A stretch of 35,379 bases of DNA from Segetibacter sp. (GCF_025963695.1 NZ_JAOQAH010000054.1:1-35379), one strand, 5' to 3'; positions 16,049-25,273 are shown, counted from the first letter of the stretch. The notes: generated by a model from the sequence alone, not told the origin. A program made the numbers and translations.

Positions 16049-19000
16049 TTACTTTTCATCCTCATTTTTCAGCATAGTAACAGGTTGTAGAACGGCTGGG
16101 GGTGTAGTATCACGTTTTTCTACAGGCTGTTGTTTTTCCCCTGAAAAAAAGTGTTCAAAATCTTTTCTGTAAGAAATACTTGCACCCTGCCTGTTGCGGC
16201 GCCCTACTGACTGGGCCCCGGTAGAAATGTCAAGGTTATTACGGCTGAAGACGATTGCCCTGATTTTACGGTCTTTAGACAAAACAATTTCGACCGTTAA
16301 ATCCGGTAGCCATTGAAGATTTCCTAACTGCTGCGACGTAGCCGTATTCGTTCCCATTCTAAAGTCGATGTCTCCACCGAAGGTCACAATGACTTTGTTA
16401 TTGAAAAGGCTCTTGCCTAATTTGAAATTGACCTTTTGGCGATCAATGGCATTCGTAGCAGTAACATTTCCGCTAAACAAATTACTGCTGTTGTAGACAG
16501 ACGTGCTTACGTCGAACTGCAAACTGCGATCGCCAGTAATCTTATACAAAATACCAGATACTACATTATTTACCTGTTTAGAAATTAATTCTGAAATAGT
16601 GTTGAAACCTAACGTTGCGAAGTTTGCTCCAATGGTTCTTCCCTCACCGTAAGGCGCAAATGAACCAAATACGATGAGATAGGTAACCTGTTTGAGCATT
16701 TCATTATTGTCTTTTTCCAATTTACTCAGAAACTGGTTGAACGTCTCATCATTCTTTACCTGTGAGCCAGGAGGGAAATCGATGGCAAAGTCAATATTTG
16801 GTTTAAGCAAGTCGCCGGTAATCTTAGCCAATACGTACACATCGCCCTGGTAGCTTTGTACGGTACCGCTTAAATTTTGCGTTCCAACAAGATCTCCCAG
16901 GCGTACGTTTTCTGCCACATACAATGCCTCTACCGATAATTTTGCATTGAACGGATCCCCGCTCCATTCAATAAAACTGCCTGCATTTTCTCTTAAAATA
17001 AACGGCTTTTTTATAAACGACTGAAAGTTGAAATCATAGCTTCCTTTCTGAATATCGTAACGGCCATTAATAGTCATGTTATCAGTGGTACCAGCATGTA
17101 TTCTTAAGCGACCGTTACCAACTGCTTTTATAATGTCGCCGGTTACAGGGTCTAAAATAACATCAATCTTGGCAAACGAATTTGCCGTGAGGTCTAAATC
17201 GACGGTTATATTGCCCGGGCTTTCTTCAACCACATCCTTCATCTCCGTTCCATATTGCTTAAACACTATAAAGCCAGCTTCAGCGCTTTGACGGGTAGTA
17301 TTGGTAGGAATGTAAATATGGGAGCTGTCAACCGGTTCTGCTGTTATTTTAATCCGCATATTTTCCTGAGGACCACTAATGTTTAAGGATGCCCGACCGA
17401 TAGCAGTACCGTAAAACTGGCTGTTATCATTGGCCTTGGTATCTATTAAAAGCATTCGCCTTGTAGTAAGATCCAAATCGTACCTGACATCTTTGAACTG
17501 CCGCTGGTAAAGCTTTCCCGAAACCTGGCCTACATTTCCAAATTTGTCTTTGATATTAAATGTTCCAAAGTCAATTGCCCCCTCTGTAAAAGTAAAAGTT
17601 GCGGCATCAACAAAATATTGAACCCGGGTAAAGTTTACTAACAAGCTTCCTTTTGTTAACGTAACCTGACCCAGTAATTCGGGCTTTTTCGGATTGCCGT
17701 TTATATGCAGTTCGCCTGTTGCTAAGCCCCGCACATCAGTAAAAATTGTATTTAGGAATTTATTTAGAATATTGATTTTAGTATTATCTAATTTAATTGA
17801 GGTAAGCAAGGGAATGCCAGTAGTATCAGCGAGATTATAACTACCACTGGCGATAAACTTGTAAAATTCATTATCAGATGTCACATTGAACCCAATCTTG
17901 CCATTGCTGCTGTTGTAATTGCCTCTAATACCTACTACACCTACAGAATCGTTGTCCATTCTAAACTGTTCTGCTTTTAAATCCGCGTCGATTTTAAACT
18001 TTCCAAAAAAGTCGCTCATCACCACTTGTCCTGATGCAAGCCCTTCTAACCTTGGGTTGGTAGTAAGAAATGGTGCAAAGTCACCGATATTAAGGCTTTG
18101 CAAGGTTACAAGCAGGTTACTTTTATTAAACTCTTCATCATAAGTTGTTTTAACTTCTATATGCTGATCATTCTGCGTAAACCTTACATTTTCTGCTGAA
18201 ACAAAATTCTTCCTGATACTAATTTCGCCTTCTTTTTCTAAGATCCAGCGCTTGTCGTTGATTACAAAGTCGGAAGGGTTGAACTTAATTTTAACCCCAT
18301 CCGAAAAGGTGGTGAGATCGGCATTTAGGTTAAGCTCGTTAAGTGTACTATTTGCTTTTGTTTTGATACTGATCTGCGACAAATCCTTTTGCGACAAAAT
18401 GGTGATTGTGCTATTGGGAAACCCGGAGCTATCGCTTAACCAGATGTTTTCAATATTTCCGTTCAATTGCAAAACGTCAAGATTACCTCTTCCGTTTAAA
18501 GCGATGTTGTTAAACCTGTACTTCTTAAAAGCAAAAGCGGGAATGTCTGCATTTAGTTCAAATACTGTATCAATCGTATTTATAGTGCCAGAAATGCTGC
18601 TATTACTAAAACCAGTTAAGTCTTTATTAAAGAGCAACGTATAGCCGGCGATGTCTTTTGTATTTACAATAAAATTGAATTGCTGATCTTTTACATTAGC
18701 CCTCGGTTTATTGATATAAGCCGGATAGTACTTATTAAGAAAGATTTGAAAGGTGTTAGGCAGATCGAGAATGTTGTATTCGCCTTCAACAGAAGCATCG
18801 AATTCATTACTAGTTAAAGACAGCAATCTTCTGCGACCTTCAAAGTGCGATTGTAGACTGAGTGAGTCGAAGTTCAACTGCACACTATCTTGTATTAGGT
18901 TAGCATTGAACACCTTCACCGATCCAAGAAACTGATCAATGTTTTTTCCGCTGAAGTTTAAGTCAAACAAACCGCTCAGTTCCAGTTGTTTGTTGTACAG

Positions 19001-20893
19001 GTGTAGCTTTTGAAAGTTGCTATGAGCAAGATCGGCCAGTAGGTTGAAATGAGGTTGAGCATTCCTGAAATCCATTTTAACAGTGGTAACAAAATCTATA
19101 TTATCATCATCAATTTTTACTGTTCCGTCAAATTGTTTGCGCGCAAACGTTCCTTCAATATCTATTTTGCGGTAGTTGTAATCTTTAAAGTTGAACTCAC
19201 TAATCTTTCCGGTTACGCTTGTTTTTAAACTATTAACCGTTAAACCTACTCCTGTAACCGCGCCATCAAAAGACAACGTACCCATATCTTTAATCTGCAA
19301 AAACTTACCGAGATTAAATTTATCGGTACCAAGGTGACCGTGATAAATAGCAGCAGTTTTGTCGGGTAATTCCATTCGGATATCAGTATGGAAACCTCCA
19401 AGGTTCGTACTAAAAACGCCGGTAGTTGAAAAGTTTTTAATTGTTCCTTTAAAGTTTCCTTTAAACTTTACCTGCCCCAGGCTCGAAAGGGAGGGGTTGT
19501 CTATTTTGCCGATTGCCGGTAAAAAAGAAACAGCATCACGATAGGTGGTTTGCACGTTTCCCGACTGAAAATTGATAAATGTTTTATTGATATCAGGAAG
19601 ACCAACCATTGTAACGTCGCCACTAATTGATGTGCTGCCTCCTGCTCGTGCAAATAGATTTTTTATTGAAATATTTCCAACAGTTCCTTTCCCGGTTCCT
19701 GATATGCTTATTCTTTTTTTCCAGGTCTTCGCAGCGGGAACAAAATAGGCAAGGTCATCACTATCAATTTCAGAATTATTAAACCGTGCGTCCATCGTAA
19801 CCTTCTCAAGGAAATTCGAGAAGTCTTTGGTGAAGTCGTTATAACTGAGGGCAAAATAGTTGTGCAAACGCGTTCTTGGAGTAAGCAGCTCAAGCTTGGC
19901 AAACTCCATTATTTGGGGAGTAAGTTTAAGGGAGGTTTTTAGCTTTCGCAAATCGAAACCGCTCCTTTCTTTTGTTGCCAGGTCTATGTTAACTTTAATA
20001 GTATCTTTTATAAAACTAACTTTTGTAAAGCTTCCATTTATTTTATCCAAGCGTAAATTAAGCGGATCAAAATAGGAATAAGGAGCACGATCCAAACGCT
20101 TCAAGTTCTGGAAAGTACCATTCCTAATGTTTATTTTATTGACAAGCAGGCGAAGATCTCCCTTGTTGAAGTATAAGCCGCTAGCTTTTTTTGCTGTAGT
20201 AATAGCAGCTGTAGGTCTTAATCCTTTGAAGCTGGTAACTGAGAAAAAAGGCCTTTCAAGATCAATCTCTTTTATGTCAAGAAGATTTTTATCTATGTTG
20301 ATGTCGTTGGCTTCTAACTGTAAATTACCTGCCCTTACTTCCATCAGGTTTCCAACCCACTCATCTTTCTGTACGACAGCAATATTTTTAAAATCAAGCC
20401 TTTTGAGATTGAATTTTAAATTGCTCTTTTTCTTTTTGTCTTTAGGTGTAGTAGGAGAAAAATAGTCTACAAGAAACTGGTAGTTCCAGACAGAGTCTTT
20501 TCGGTACATATTTATATAGGCATCTTCAAGCCCGATATACTTTAGCACCAGTTCGTCTTTTAAAAAAAACCAGTCTGTAATCCTAACCTTTACCTGGCTT
20601 GCATATAAAAGGGTATCTTTTTTTAGGTCTTTAACCAGGGTTCCTTCCAGGTTCATGCTGTTAAATAAAGCAAAGCTTACACGATCTATCCTTACTTCTG
20701 TATGAAGATCTTTTGATAAACGTTTTGCTACCTTTTTTACAATTAAGGTTTGCACGAAGGAAGTTTGAATAATAAGCCATATAAAAAGCAGTAACGCAAA
20801 TATGCTTAATACAATTCTCCCGGTTATAGTAACAAATTTCTTCAGAAAACTACATTTGATTTTTGTAAAAATAAAGAAACCGAGTGGCAGCAC
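16049..20893 (-). CDS. tamB: TamB-like translocation/assembly protein (DUF490)
   Basis: A 1614-residue inner-membrane-anchored periplasmic protein. One hydrophobic segment near the N-terminus (about 24-45, IVLSIFALLLFIWLIIQTSF) anchors it. Long beta-rich repeats follow, and the C-terminal DUF490/TamB domain shows DIIKAVGNGRLRIHAG, NGRYDIQKGSYDF, FIEWSGDPFNAKLSVEALY and PNIDFAIDFPPGSQV. TamB proteins bridge the periplasm and help insert outer-membrane proteins or move phospholipids. No TamA/BamA-like gene is adjacent. The N-terminus is uncertain: no ATG precedes the anchor, and the best start is GTG at 20893. A possible -7 sequence (ATTATTTTG on the minus strand) lies about 20 bases upstream. 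The family call is firm. Confidence 0.88.
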   Translation of the reverse strand: MLPLGFFIFTKIKCSFLKKFVTITGRIVLSIFALLLFIWLIIQTSFVQTLIVKKVAKRLSKDLHTEVRIDRVSFALFNSMNLEGTLVKDLKKDTLLYASQVKVRITDWFFLKDELVLKYIGLEDAYINMYRKDSVWNYQFLVDYFSPTTPKDKKKKSNLKFNLKRLDFKNIAVVQKDEWVGNLMEVRAGNLQLEANDINIDKNLLDIKEIDLERPFFSVTSFKGLRPTAAITTAKKASGLYFNKGDLRLLVNKINIRNGTFQNLKRLDRAPYSYFDPLNLRLDKINGSFTKVSFIKDTIKVNIDLATKERSGFDLRKLKTSLKLTPQIMEFAKLELLTPRTRLHNYFALSYNDFTKDFSNFLEKVTMDARFNNSEIDSDDLAYFVPAAKTWKKRISISGTGKGTVGNISIKNLFARAGGSTSISGDVTMVGLPDINKTFINFQSGNVQTTYRDAVSFLPAIGKIDNPSLSSLGQVKFKGNFKGTIKNFSTTGVFSTNLGGFHTDIRMELPDKTAAIYHGHLGTDKFNLGKFLQIKDMGTLSFDGAVTGVGLTVNSLKTSVTGKISEFNFKDYNYRKIDIEGTFARKQFDGTVKIDDDNIDFVTTVKMDFRNAQPHFNLLADLAHSNFQKLHLYNKQLELSGLFDLNFSGKNIDQFLGSVKVFNANLIQDSVQLNFDSLSLQSHFEGRRRLLSLTSNEFDASVEGEYNILDLPNTFQIFLNKYYPAYINKPRANVKDQQFNFIVNTKDIAGYTLLFNKDLTGFSNSSISGTINTIDTVFELNADIPAFAFKKYRFNNIALNGRGNLDVLQLNGNIENIWLSDSSGFPNSTITILSQKDLSQISIKTKANSTLNELNLNADLTTFSDGVKIKFNPSDFVINDKRWILEKEGEISIRKNFVSAENVRFTQNDQHIEVKTTYDEEFNKSNLLVTLQSLNIGDFAPFLTTNPRLEGLASGQVVMSDFFGKFKIDADLKAEQFRMDNDSVGVVGIRGNYNSSNGKIGFNVTSDNEFYKFIASGSYNLADTTGIPLLTSIKLDNTKINILNKFLNTIFTDVRGLATGELHINGNPKKPELLGQVTLTKGSLLVNFTRVQYFVDAATFTFTEGAIDFGTFNIKDKFGNVGQVSGKLYQRQFKDVRYDLDLTTRRMLLIDTKANDNSQFYGTAIGRASLNISGPQENMRIKITAEPVDSSHIYIPTNTTRQSAEAGFIVFKQYGTEMKDVVEESPGNITVDLDLTANSFAKIDVILDPVTGDIIKAVGNGRLRIHAGTTDNMTINGRYDIQKGSYDFNFQSFIKKPFILRENAGSFIEWSGDPFNAKLSVEALYVAENVRLGDLVGTQNLSGTVQSYQGDVYVLAKITGDLLKPNIDFAIDFPPGSQVKNDETFNQFLSKLEKDNNEMLKQVTYLIVFGSFAPYGEGRTIGANFATLGFNTISELISKQVNNVVSGILYKITGDRSLQFDVSTSVYNSSNLFSGNVTATNAIDRQKVNFKLGKSLFNNKVIVTFGGDIDFRMGTNTATSQQLGNLQWLPDLTVEIVLSKDRKIRAIVFSRNNLDISTGAQSVGRRNRQGASISYRKDFEHFFSGEKQQPVEKRDTTPPAVLQPVTMLKNEDEK

Positions 20894-21313
20894 AAACTGG
20901 ATGCGAACTTCTACAAAATAATAACATATAAAGTGGGCGTTGTAATTATTGCGCTTTTAATTACTGCTGGTTTTTCAACCCCAATTACTTAAGCAAATAA
21001 AATGCTGGAAAGGCTTGTTCAAAACAATTAACACTAAAATTCCAACCTGCACGGGCCAATTCTTATAGTAATGGTTATTGTGTTATTACCAGCCAATCTT
21101 TGGTCAGCATTGTTGTGTCACTCACTTGTACCATAAATCATTTCGGAGCTACATTGGATATTTGAATTGAAACGTCTAATTAAAAGTTTTTTTGCTCATT
21201 TCATAACAGTGGCACAAGTGTGCGACGCAACAATGGCTGATTGAAATACGGCTGCCCGTTACAAACAACTTCTTCAAATTACCTTCCCCAAACGGCGTTA
21301 TTAAAAGCCCCAG
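20894..21313 (-). other. 420-base intergenic gap with an inverted-repeat element
   Basis: Between the 5' end of the TamB-like gene and the 3' end of the sugar-dehydrogenase gene, both on the minus strand. It holds the two-armed repeat at 21104-21240 and a weak -7-like ATTATTTTG close to the TamB-like start. I see no reading frame with gene-like character. Confidence 0.6.
21104..21240. repeat. Intergenic inverted-repeat element, copy 2 (two arms)
   Basis: The left arm is 21104-21132 and the right arm 21211-21240, each about 30 bases. Read in the same sense they are ATTGTTGTGTCACTCACTTG and ATTGTTGCGTCGCACACTTG, followed by TACC and TGCC, and both are preceded by TCAGC. The arms match copy 1, and the interior shares GGAGC followed some 17-19 bases later by TTGAAACG. 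That supports common descent of the whole element rather than of the arms alone. Interior length here is 78 bases. No open reading frame. Confidence 0.78.
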
Positions 21314-22960
21314 CTAATATGCCACTTGTATTGATTGCCTTTCACCATTTACCATTGCTCTTATAGAAATAATGCCTTTCGCAATATTGTTGAGAGGTAT
21401 CATAAGATGACTTTGGCCTGGGTTTACTCGTTGCTTTTTTAAAGCTTTGCCAGCCGCGTCGAATACTTCTATCAACGTTGTGCCCGCCGGTATTGTCACG
21501 CTTAAATTTGTTCCGATAACACTTGCTTTAATGATGAATAAAATTTTATGATTTGAACTAATAATCTCTGAATAGCTGATCTGCCCTTGTATAGAAATAG
21601 ATTTTAACCGGTAAAAGCTTTGTCCCTCCGCCGTAGGTACTTTCGCCGAATAGTTATTTATAGCTGTATTTGTGGTTGACTTTGTCCTGCTTATTTCGGT
21701 AAAGAGGGCTGTTGAACCTGTTCTTCTTTCAATTACATAAACGTCTCCTGCTTCTTCGTGTTGCACCTGCCACTTTAGCTCAAACATATTTCCGGCAGCT
21801 CTTCCCCCAAAAGAAACTAGATGAAGGGGTAATGAGCTGCCGGTCGTAATTTTATAAAGGCTGCCACTTAAGGCCAAAGCATATAAAGTACCGTTAAGGG
21901 ACTCGGCAAATGACGAAATTTGCGGCCATGAAGATTGCATGGTAGTATTCCAGCCTCCGCTTCCATTAGACTTAATTAACCATCCGTTTCCACTTACGAA
22001 ATCGCTGCAAATATAATATCCCTGCAAGGAGGGAAATTCGGAGCCCCTGTACACATAGCCCCCTGTTATAGAAAATCCACCTGTCGTATTGTTGTGTGGA
22101 TATTCAAAAATGGGCGAGACATTGTTTGGTTTAGCTACACAGCTTTTGTAAGCATGGGTGCCCTCAAAGCAAGACCAGCCATAGTCTTTATTCATCCTGT
22201 TCGATGCTGTTACCAAGTTCACTTCCTCCCAAAGATTTTGACCTACGTCTGCAAGCCATATATCTCCGGTTTGTTTATCGAAAGACCACCGCCACGGATT
22301 TCTTAAACCAGTAGCAATAATTTCTTCTTTTATGGATGTGCTGCCAACAAATGGGTTGGTAGGTGGGATTTTATAAAAGGGTGTAACCGGATTATTTACG
22401 TCTATCCGCAACATTTTTCCTAATAAGGATTGTGGTTTTTGGGCATTGTTATCAGGGTCTCCTCCTGAGCCACCATCGCCTGTTGCAAAATATAAATACC
22501 CGTCTGGTCCAAATAATAAATGTCCTCCATTATGGTTCGAAAATCTTTTAGGGATTGTCAACAAAACAACTCCTGATGAAGGATCTGCAATATTATCGTT
22601 GGTTCGCCGATAACGTGCAATTGTAATGGCACCGGCAGTGTTTGTATAGTAGATAAAGAAATACCCTAAATCTTTATAAGCAGGATGAAATGCCATACTT
22701 AATAATCCCTGCTCCGCATTGGCAGCAGTAATTATAGAAGTTACATCAAGGAAAGCTGTAGGTAGAAGGCTATTATTTTTCCAAATCCTTATTTTTCCGG
22801 TTCGTTCAACTATAAAAAGCTGGTGCGAGCTGTCGTTTGCCTCTACCATATAGACTGGTTGAGACAGGCCTGAAACAACAGGTTGAAAGGAAATTAACGG
22901 TTGTGAAAAAACAAAGATGGGTGCAATAAGTAATAAAAAAGGGAGTAGAGTCTTTTTCAT
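21314..22960 (-). CDS. Secreted PQQ-dependent sugar (glucose/sorbosone-type) dehydrogenase with T9SS-like tail
   Basis: A 548-residue secreted protein. The ATG at 22960 is chosen over an upstream start because it begins the signal peptide, MKKTLLPFLLLIAPIF, ending FVFSQ (cut after Ser19). Residues about 25-365 form a soluble glucose/sorbosone dehydrogenase-like six-bladed propeller: NHNGGHLLFGPDGYLYFATG, GLRNPWRWSFD, the IWLADVGQNLWEEVN blade and YGWSCFEG. This fold binds PQQ and oxidises sugars. Residues about 375-475 are a linker with fibronectin-like character. The last 75 or so (IEVFDAAGKALKKQ, then IPLNNIAKGIISIRA) resemble a type A T9SS sorting domain. It has a good promoter just upstream, so it may be separate from the TlpA-like gene 76 bases ahead. 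Substrate not determined. Confidence 0.86.
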   Translation of the reverse strand: MKKTLLPFLLLIAPIFVFSQPLISFQPVVSGLSQPVYMVEANDSSHQLFIVERTGKIRIWKNNSLLPTAFLDVTSIITAANAEQGLLSMAFHPAYKDLGYFFIYYTNTAGAITIARYRRTNDNIADPSSGVVLLTIPKRFSNHNGGHLLFGPDGYLYFATGDGGSGGDPDNNAQKPQSLLGKMLRIDVNNPVTPFYKIPPTNPFVGSTSIKEEIIATGLRNPWRWSFDKQTGDIWLADVGQNLWEEVNLVTASNRMNKDYGWSCFEGTHAYKSCVAKPNNVSPIFEYPHNNTTGGFSITGGYVYRGSEFPSLQGYYICSDFVSGNGWLIKSNGSGGWNTTMQSSWPQISSFAESLNGTLYALALSGSLYKITTGSSLPLHLVSFGGRAAGNMFELKWQVQHEEAGDVYVIERRTGSTALFTEISRTKSTTNTAINNYSAKVPTAEGQSFYRLKSISIQGQISYSEIISSNHKILFIIKASVIGTNLSVTIPAGTTLIEVFDAAGKALKKQRVNPGQSHLMIPLNNIAKGIISIRAMVNGERQSIQVAY

Positions 22961-22989
22961 GATAGAAACGGTTATGCCTTCTACAATCA

Positions 22990-23019
22990 CAAATTATACC
23001 CCTTCCTATTATCCGCAAA
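22990..23019 (-). promoter_or_regulatory. Promoter for the sugar dehydrogenase gene
   Basis: On the minus strand TTTG is followed by 17 bases and TATAATTTG, close to the Bacteroidota TTTG / TAnnTTTG pair with one extra base in the -7 box. The predicted start of transcription is near 22984, giving a leader of about 23 bases. Confidence 0.5.
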
Positions 23020-23036
23020 TGCGTTTAAGTAAGTAT

Positions 23037-23561
23037 TTATTTGGCCAGCGTTATCAATTCGGCCATGTCAATACCTTTTTCGTACGCTTTTACGAACTGG
23101 CCTTTTTTATCGTATACGGCGGAAAACGGGGTAAACTTAACAGCATAAAACTGGGTAACCATCCTGGAAGGATCAGTGCCGATTTTTATAGAGGGGAACC
23201 TGTTTAGTTTATAACGATCAGCAAAATTTACCATGTCGCGAAAAGGCCGGCTTGTAATCATTACAATTTGCAGGTTACTTAAGTCTTTCATCTTGGTAAT
23301 TATCTCTTCAGTTTCAAGTTGGCAGTGACCACAATCAGGACTGAAATATAAAATGAGGGTTGGCTTTTTATCCTTCAGATTTACTTTGCTAAACCAACTG
23401 CTATCGGGCATTTGAATGCTAAAAGATGGAATGGTCGCATTTTTTTGATAAGGTGCAAGTGTATCCGTTTTACTGATACCTGTATTTGTTTGAGCCGTAA
23501 TTGAGAAAGATATAAGTAGTAACGTTAATAACGTAAGTAAAGAGCGCATAATTTTTTTCAT
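23037..23561 (-). CDS. TlpA-like periplasmic thiol-disulfide protein (thioredoxin fold)
   Basis: A 174-residue exported thioredoxin-fold protein. The signal peptide ends ITAQ (cut after Ala23). The active site is CGHC (Cys77 and Cys80) in LILYFSPDCGHC, and the cis-proline loop is KFTPFSAVY (Pro145). The short N-terminal extension before the fold (NATIPSFSIQMPDSSWF) is typical of TlpA/AhpC-TSA-like redoxins in Bacteroidota, which reduce or exchange disulfides in the periplasm. Length is near the minimum for the group. An exact -7 box sits at 23581-23588. The sugar dehydrogenase gene lies 76 bases downstream on the same strand but has a promoter of its own. Specific partner unknown. Confidence 0.85.
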   Translation of the reverse strand: MKKIMRSLLTLLTLLLISFSITAQTNTGISKTDTLAPYQKNATIPSFSIQMPDSSWFSKVNLKDKKPTLILYFSPDCGHCQLETEEIITKMKDLSNLQIVMITSRPFRDMVNFADRYKLNRFPSIKIGTDPSRMVTQFYAVKFTPFSAVYDKKGQFVKAYEKGIDMAELITLAK

Positions 23562-23580
23562 TACTTGTCAAATATTCAAC

Positions 23581-23588
23581 CAAAAATA
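23581..23588 (-). promoter_or_regulatory. Bacteroidota -7 box TATTTTTG for the TlpA-like gene
   Basis: Exact TAnnTTTG match on the minus strand, 19 bases before the ATG at 23561. It faces the -7 box of the divergent phosphosulfolactate synthase gene about 70 bases away. Confidence 0.55.
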
Positions 23589-23657
23589 AAGCATAGCCAG
23601 TTAGAATAGCGCATTTGAGGTGGCCGATTGTTAAATTACACTTTCACCTTCAATCAC

Positions 23658-23665
23658 TATTTTTG
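23658..23665 (+). promoter_or_regulatory. Bacteroidota -7 box TATTTTTG for the phosphosulfolactate synthase gene
   Basis: Exact TAnnTTTG match 25 bases before the ATG at 23691. An in-frame TTG at 23628 lies upstream of this box, so the longer reading frame would start before the transcript does. This decides the gene start. Confidence 0.58.
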
Positions 23666-23690
23666 GCGCTTAAACCTAACTACCGGAGAA

Positions 23691-24458
23691 ATGAACTTCA
23701 ACTTGAGTCAAATACCAGAGAGAACAGCACAGCCACGGCAAAATGGATTAACAATGATTATGGACAAAGGGTTAAGTATTTCTGAGGCAGAAAACCTTAT
23801 GAGCGTTGGTTCTTCTCACATTGATATTGTTAAGCTCGGTTTCGGTACTGCATTCGTTACTCCAAATCTTCGTCAAAAGATAGAAATTTATCAAAAGGCC
23901 GGAATGGCCGTATACTTTGGCGGAACTTTGTTTGAAGCTTTTTTAATAAGAAATGAGTTTGAAGGATATATTGCTATGATGAAAGATTATGGTATAAAAC
24001 ATGTTGAAGTAAGTGACGGATCTATCACTATACCACATGCGGAAAAATGTGGCTATATAGAAAAGCTTACAAAATTTGGAACTGTTCTAAGTGAAGTGGG
24101 CAGTAAAGATGCGGCCCATATCATTCCACCCTACAAATGGATTGAATTGATGCGGGCAGAACTGGAGGCGGGTTCAACTTACGTGATTGCTGAAGCCAGG
24201 GAAGCTGGTACGGTAGGTATATATCGAGGTTCAGGTGAAGTAAGAGAAGGCTTGGTTCAGGAAATCCTGACACAAATACCAACAGAGAAAATTATATGGG
24301 AAGCTCCGCAAAAAGACCAGCAACTATACTTTCTTGAGCTAATCGGGTGCAACGTAAATCTTGGAAACATAGCTCCAACTGAAATAATCCCTCTTGAAGC
24401 AATGAGGATCGGTTTGCGTGGCGACACTTTTCACTTATACCTCGATAACAAAAATTGA
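23691..24458 (+). CDS. comA: Phosphosulfolactate synthase (ComA family)
   Basis: A 255-residue soluble TIM-barrel enzyme that adds sulfite to phosphoenolpyruvate to give phosphosulfolactate. Characteristic segments: GLTMIMDKGLSI near residue 20, HIDIVKLGFGTAFVTP, VYFGGTLFEAF, HVEVSDGSITIP, and VIAEAREAGTVGIYRGSGEVR at about 165-185, then IIWEAPQKDQQLYFLELIG and GLRGDTFH. Length matches the family (about 250). It is best known from coenzyme M synthesis in methanogens and from sulfolactate formation in Bacillus spores. In Bacteroidota a link to C3-sulfonates used in sulfonolipids is plausible but inferred. The ATG is chosen by the GGAG before it and the promoter box. The aroE start lies two bases after its stop, so the genes are translationally coupled. 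Confidence 0.9.
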   Translation: MNFNLSQIPERTAQPRQNGLTMIMDKGLSISEAENLMSVGSSHIDIVKLGFGTAFVTPNLRQKIEIYQKAGMAVYFGGTLFEAFLIRNEFEGYIAMMKDYGIKHVEVSDGSITIPHAEKCGYIEKLTKFGTVLSEVGSKDAAHIIPPYKWIELMRAELEAGSTYVIAEAREAGTVGIYRGSGEVREGLVQEILTQIPTEKIIWEAPQKDQQLYFLELIGCNVNLGNIAPTEIIPLEAMRIGLRGDTFHLYLDNKN

Positions 24459-24460
24459 TA

Positions 24461-25201
24461 ATGAGAAAATTCGGGTTAATAGGTTATCCATTATCGCACT
24501 CTTTTTCCCCGGCTTATTTTGCAGAGAAATTTGAAAGAGAACATATTTTCGATTGCTTTTACGACTTGTATCCAATTGAAAACATTAGTGACTTCGCTAA
24601 CCTTATCATTAGCAACCCTGGTTTGGAAGGGATAAATGTTACGATTCCGTATAAAAAATCGGTGATATCTTTTCTAAATGAAAAAACGGAAGCAGTTGAA
24701 AAAATCGGTGCATGCAATTGCATTAAAATAAAAAACGGGAGTTTAACCGGTTATAATACAGATGTGATCGGTTTTGAGAAATCACTTTCCTCTAAACTTA
24801 CAGGTAGTCATACTAAAGCGCTAATACTTGGTACCGGCGGCTCTGCGGCTGCTGTTGAATATGTACTGATAAAATTGGGCATCCACTATTCTTTTGTTAG
24901 TCGGAATAGCGAAACAGGAAAAAGAAGTCTTTCTTATAATGAGCTAACAAAAGAAATTTTGGGACAACATAAGCTCATTATTAATACAACTCCGCTTGGT
25001 ATGTTTCCTAATGTAGACAAGTGTCCCGGGATACCATATGAATTTCTAACTACTGATCATTATCTTTTTGATCTTGTGTATAATCCTGTTGAGACCTTAT
25101 TCTTAAAAAAAGCAGCAGAGATGGGAGCTATTACAAAAAATGGCTCAGACATGTTAGTTATCCAGGCAGAAGAAAGTTGGAAAATCTGGAATGAAATTTA
25201 A
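24461..25201 (+). CDS. aroE: Shikimate dehydrogenase (AroE)
   Basis: A 246-residue NADPH-dependent reductase of the shikimate pathway, converting 3-dehydroshikimate to shikimate. Substrate-binding motif GYPLSHSFSP (Ser12, Ser14), catalytic lysine Lys65 in NVTIPYK, catalytic aspartate Asp101 in GYNTDVIGF, NADP loop LGTGGSA at about 123-129, and NTTPLGMFPN. It is slightly shorter than the usual 270 residues. Its ATG follows the phosphosulfolactate synthase stop by two bases, so it is read from the same transcript. No other aromatic-pathway gene is in the window. It converges on the thioesterase gene without an obvious terminator in between. Confidence 0.94.
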   Translation: MRKFGLIGYPLSHSFSPAYFAEKFEREHIFDCFYDLYPIENISDFANLIISNPGLEGINVTIPYKKSVISFLNEKTEAVEKIGACNCIKIKNGSLTGYNTDVIGFEKSLSSKLTGSHTKALILGTGGSAAAVEYVLIKLGIHYSFVSRNSETGKRSLSYNELTKEILGQHKLIINTTPLGMFPNVDKCPGIPYEFLTTDHYLFDLVYNPVETLFLKKAAEMGAITKNGSDMLVIQAEESWKIWNEI

Positions 25202-25273
25202 GAGCTTATATCTCCACACATGCAGATGAAGAAGAAAGTAGGTTTGTAAGATTTAGGAAGCAAAGAAGTAAGA

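Noticed and set aside
23628..23690. Longer start for phosphosulfolactate synthase
   Set aside because: The -7 box at 23658-23665 lies inside the extension, so the transcript would not contain it.
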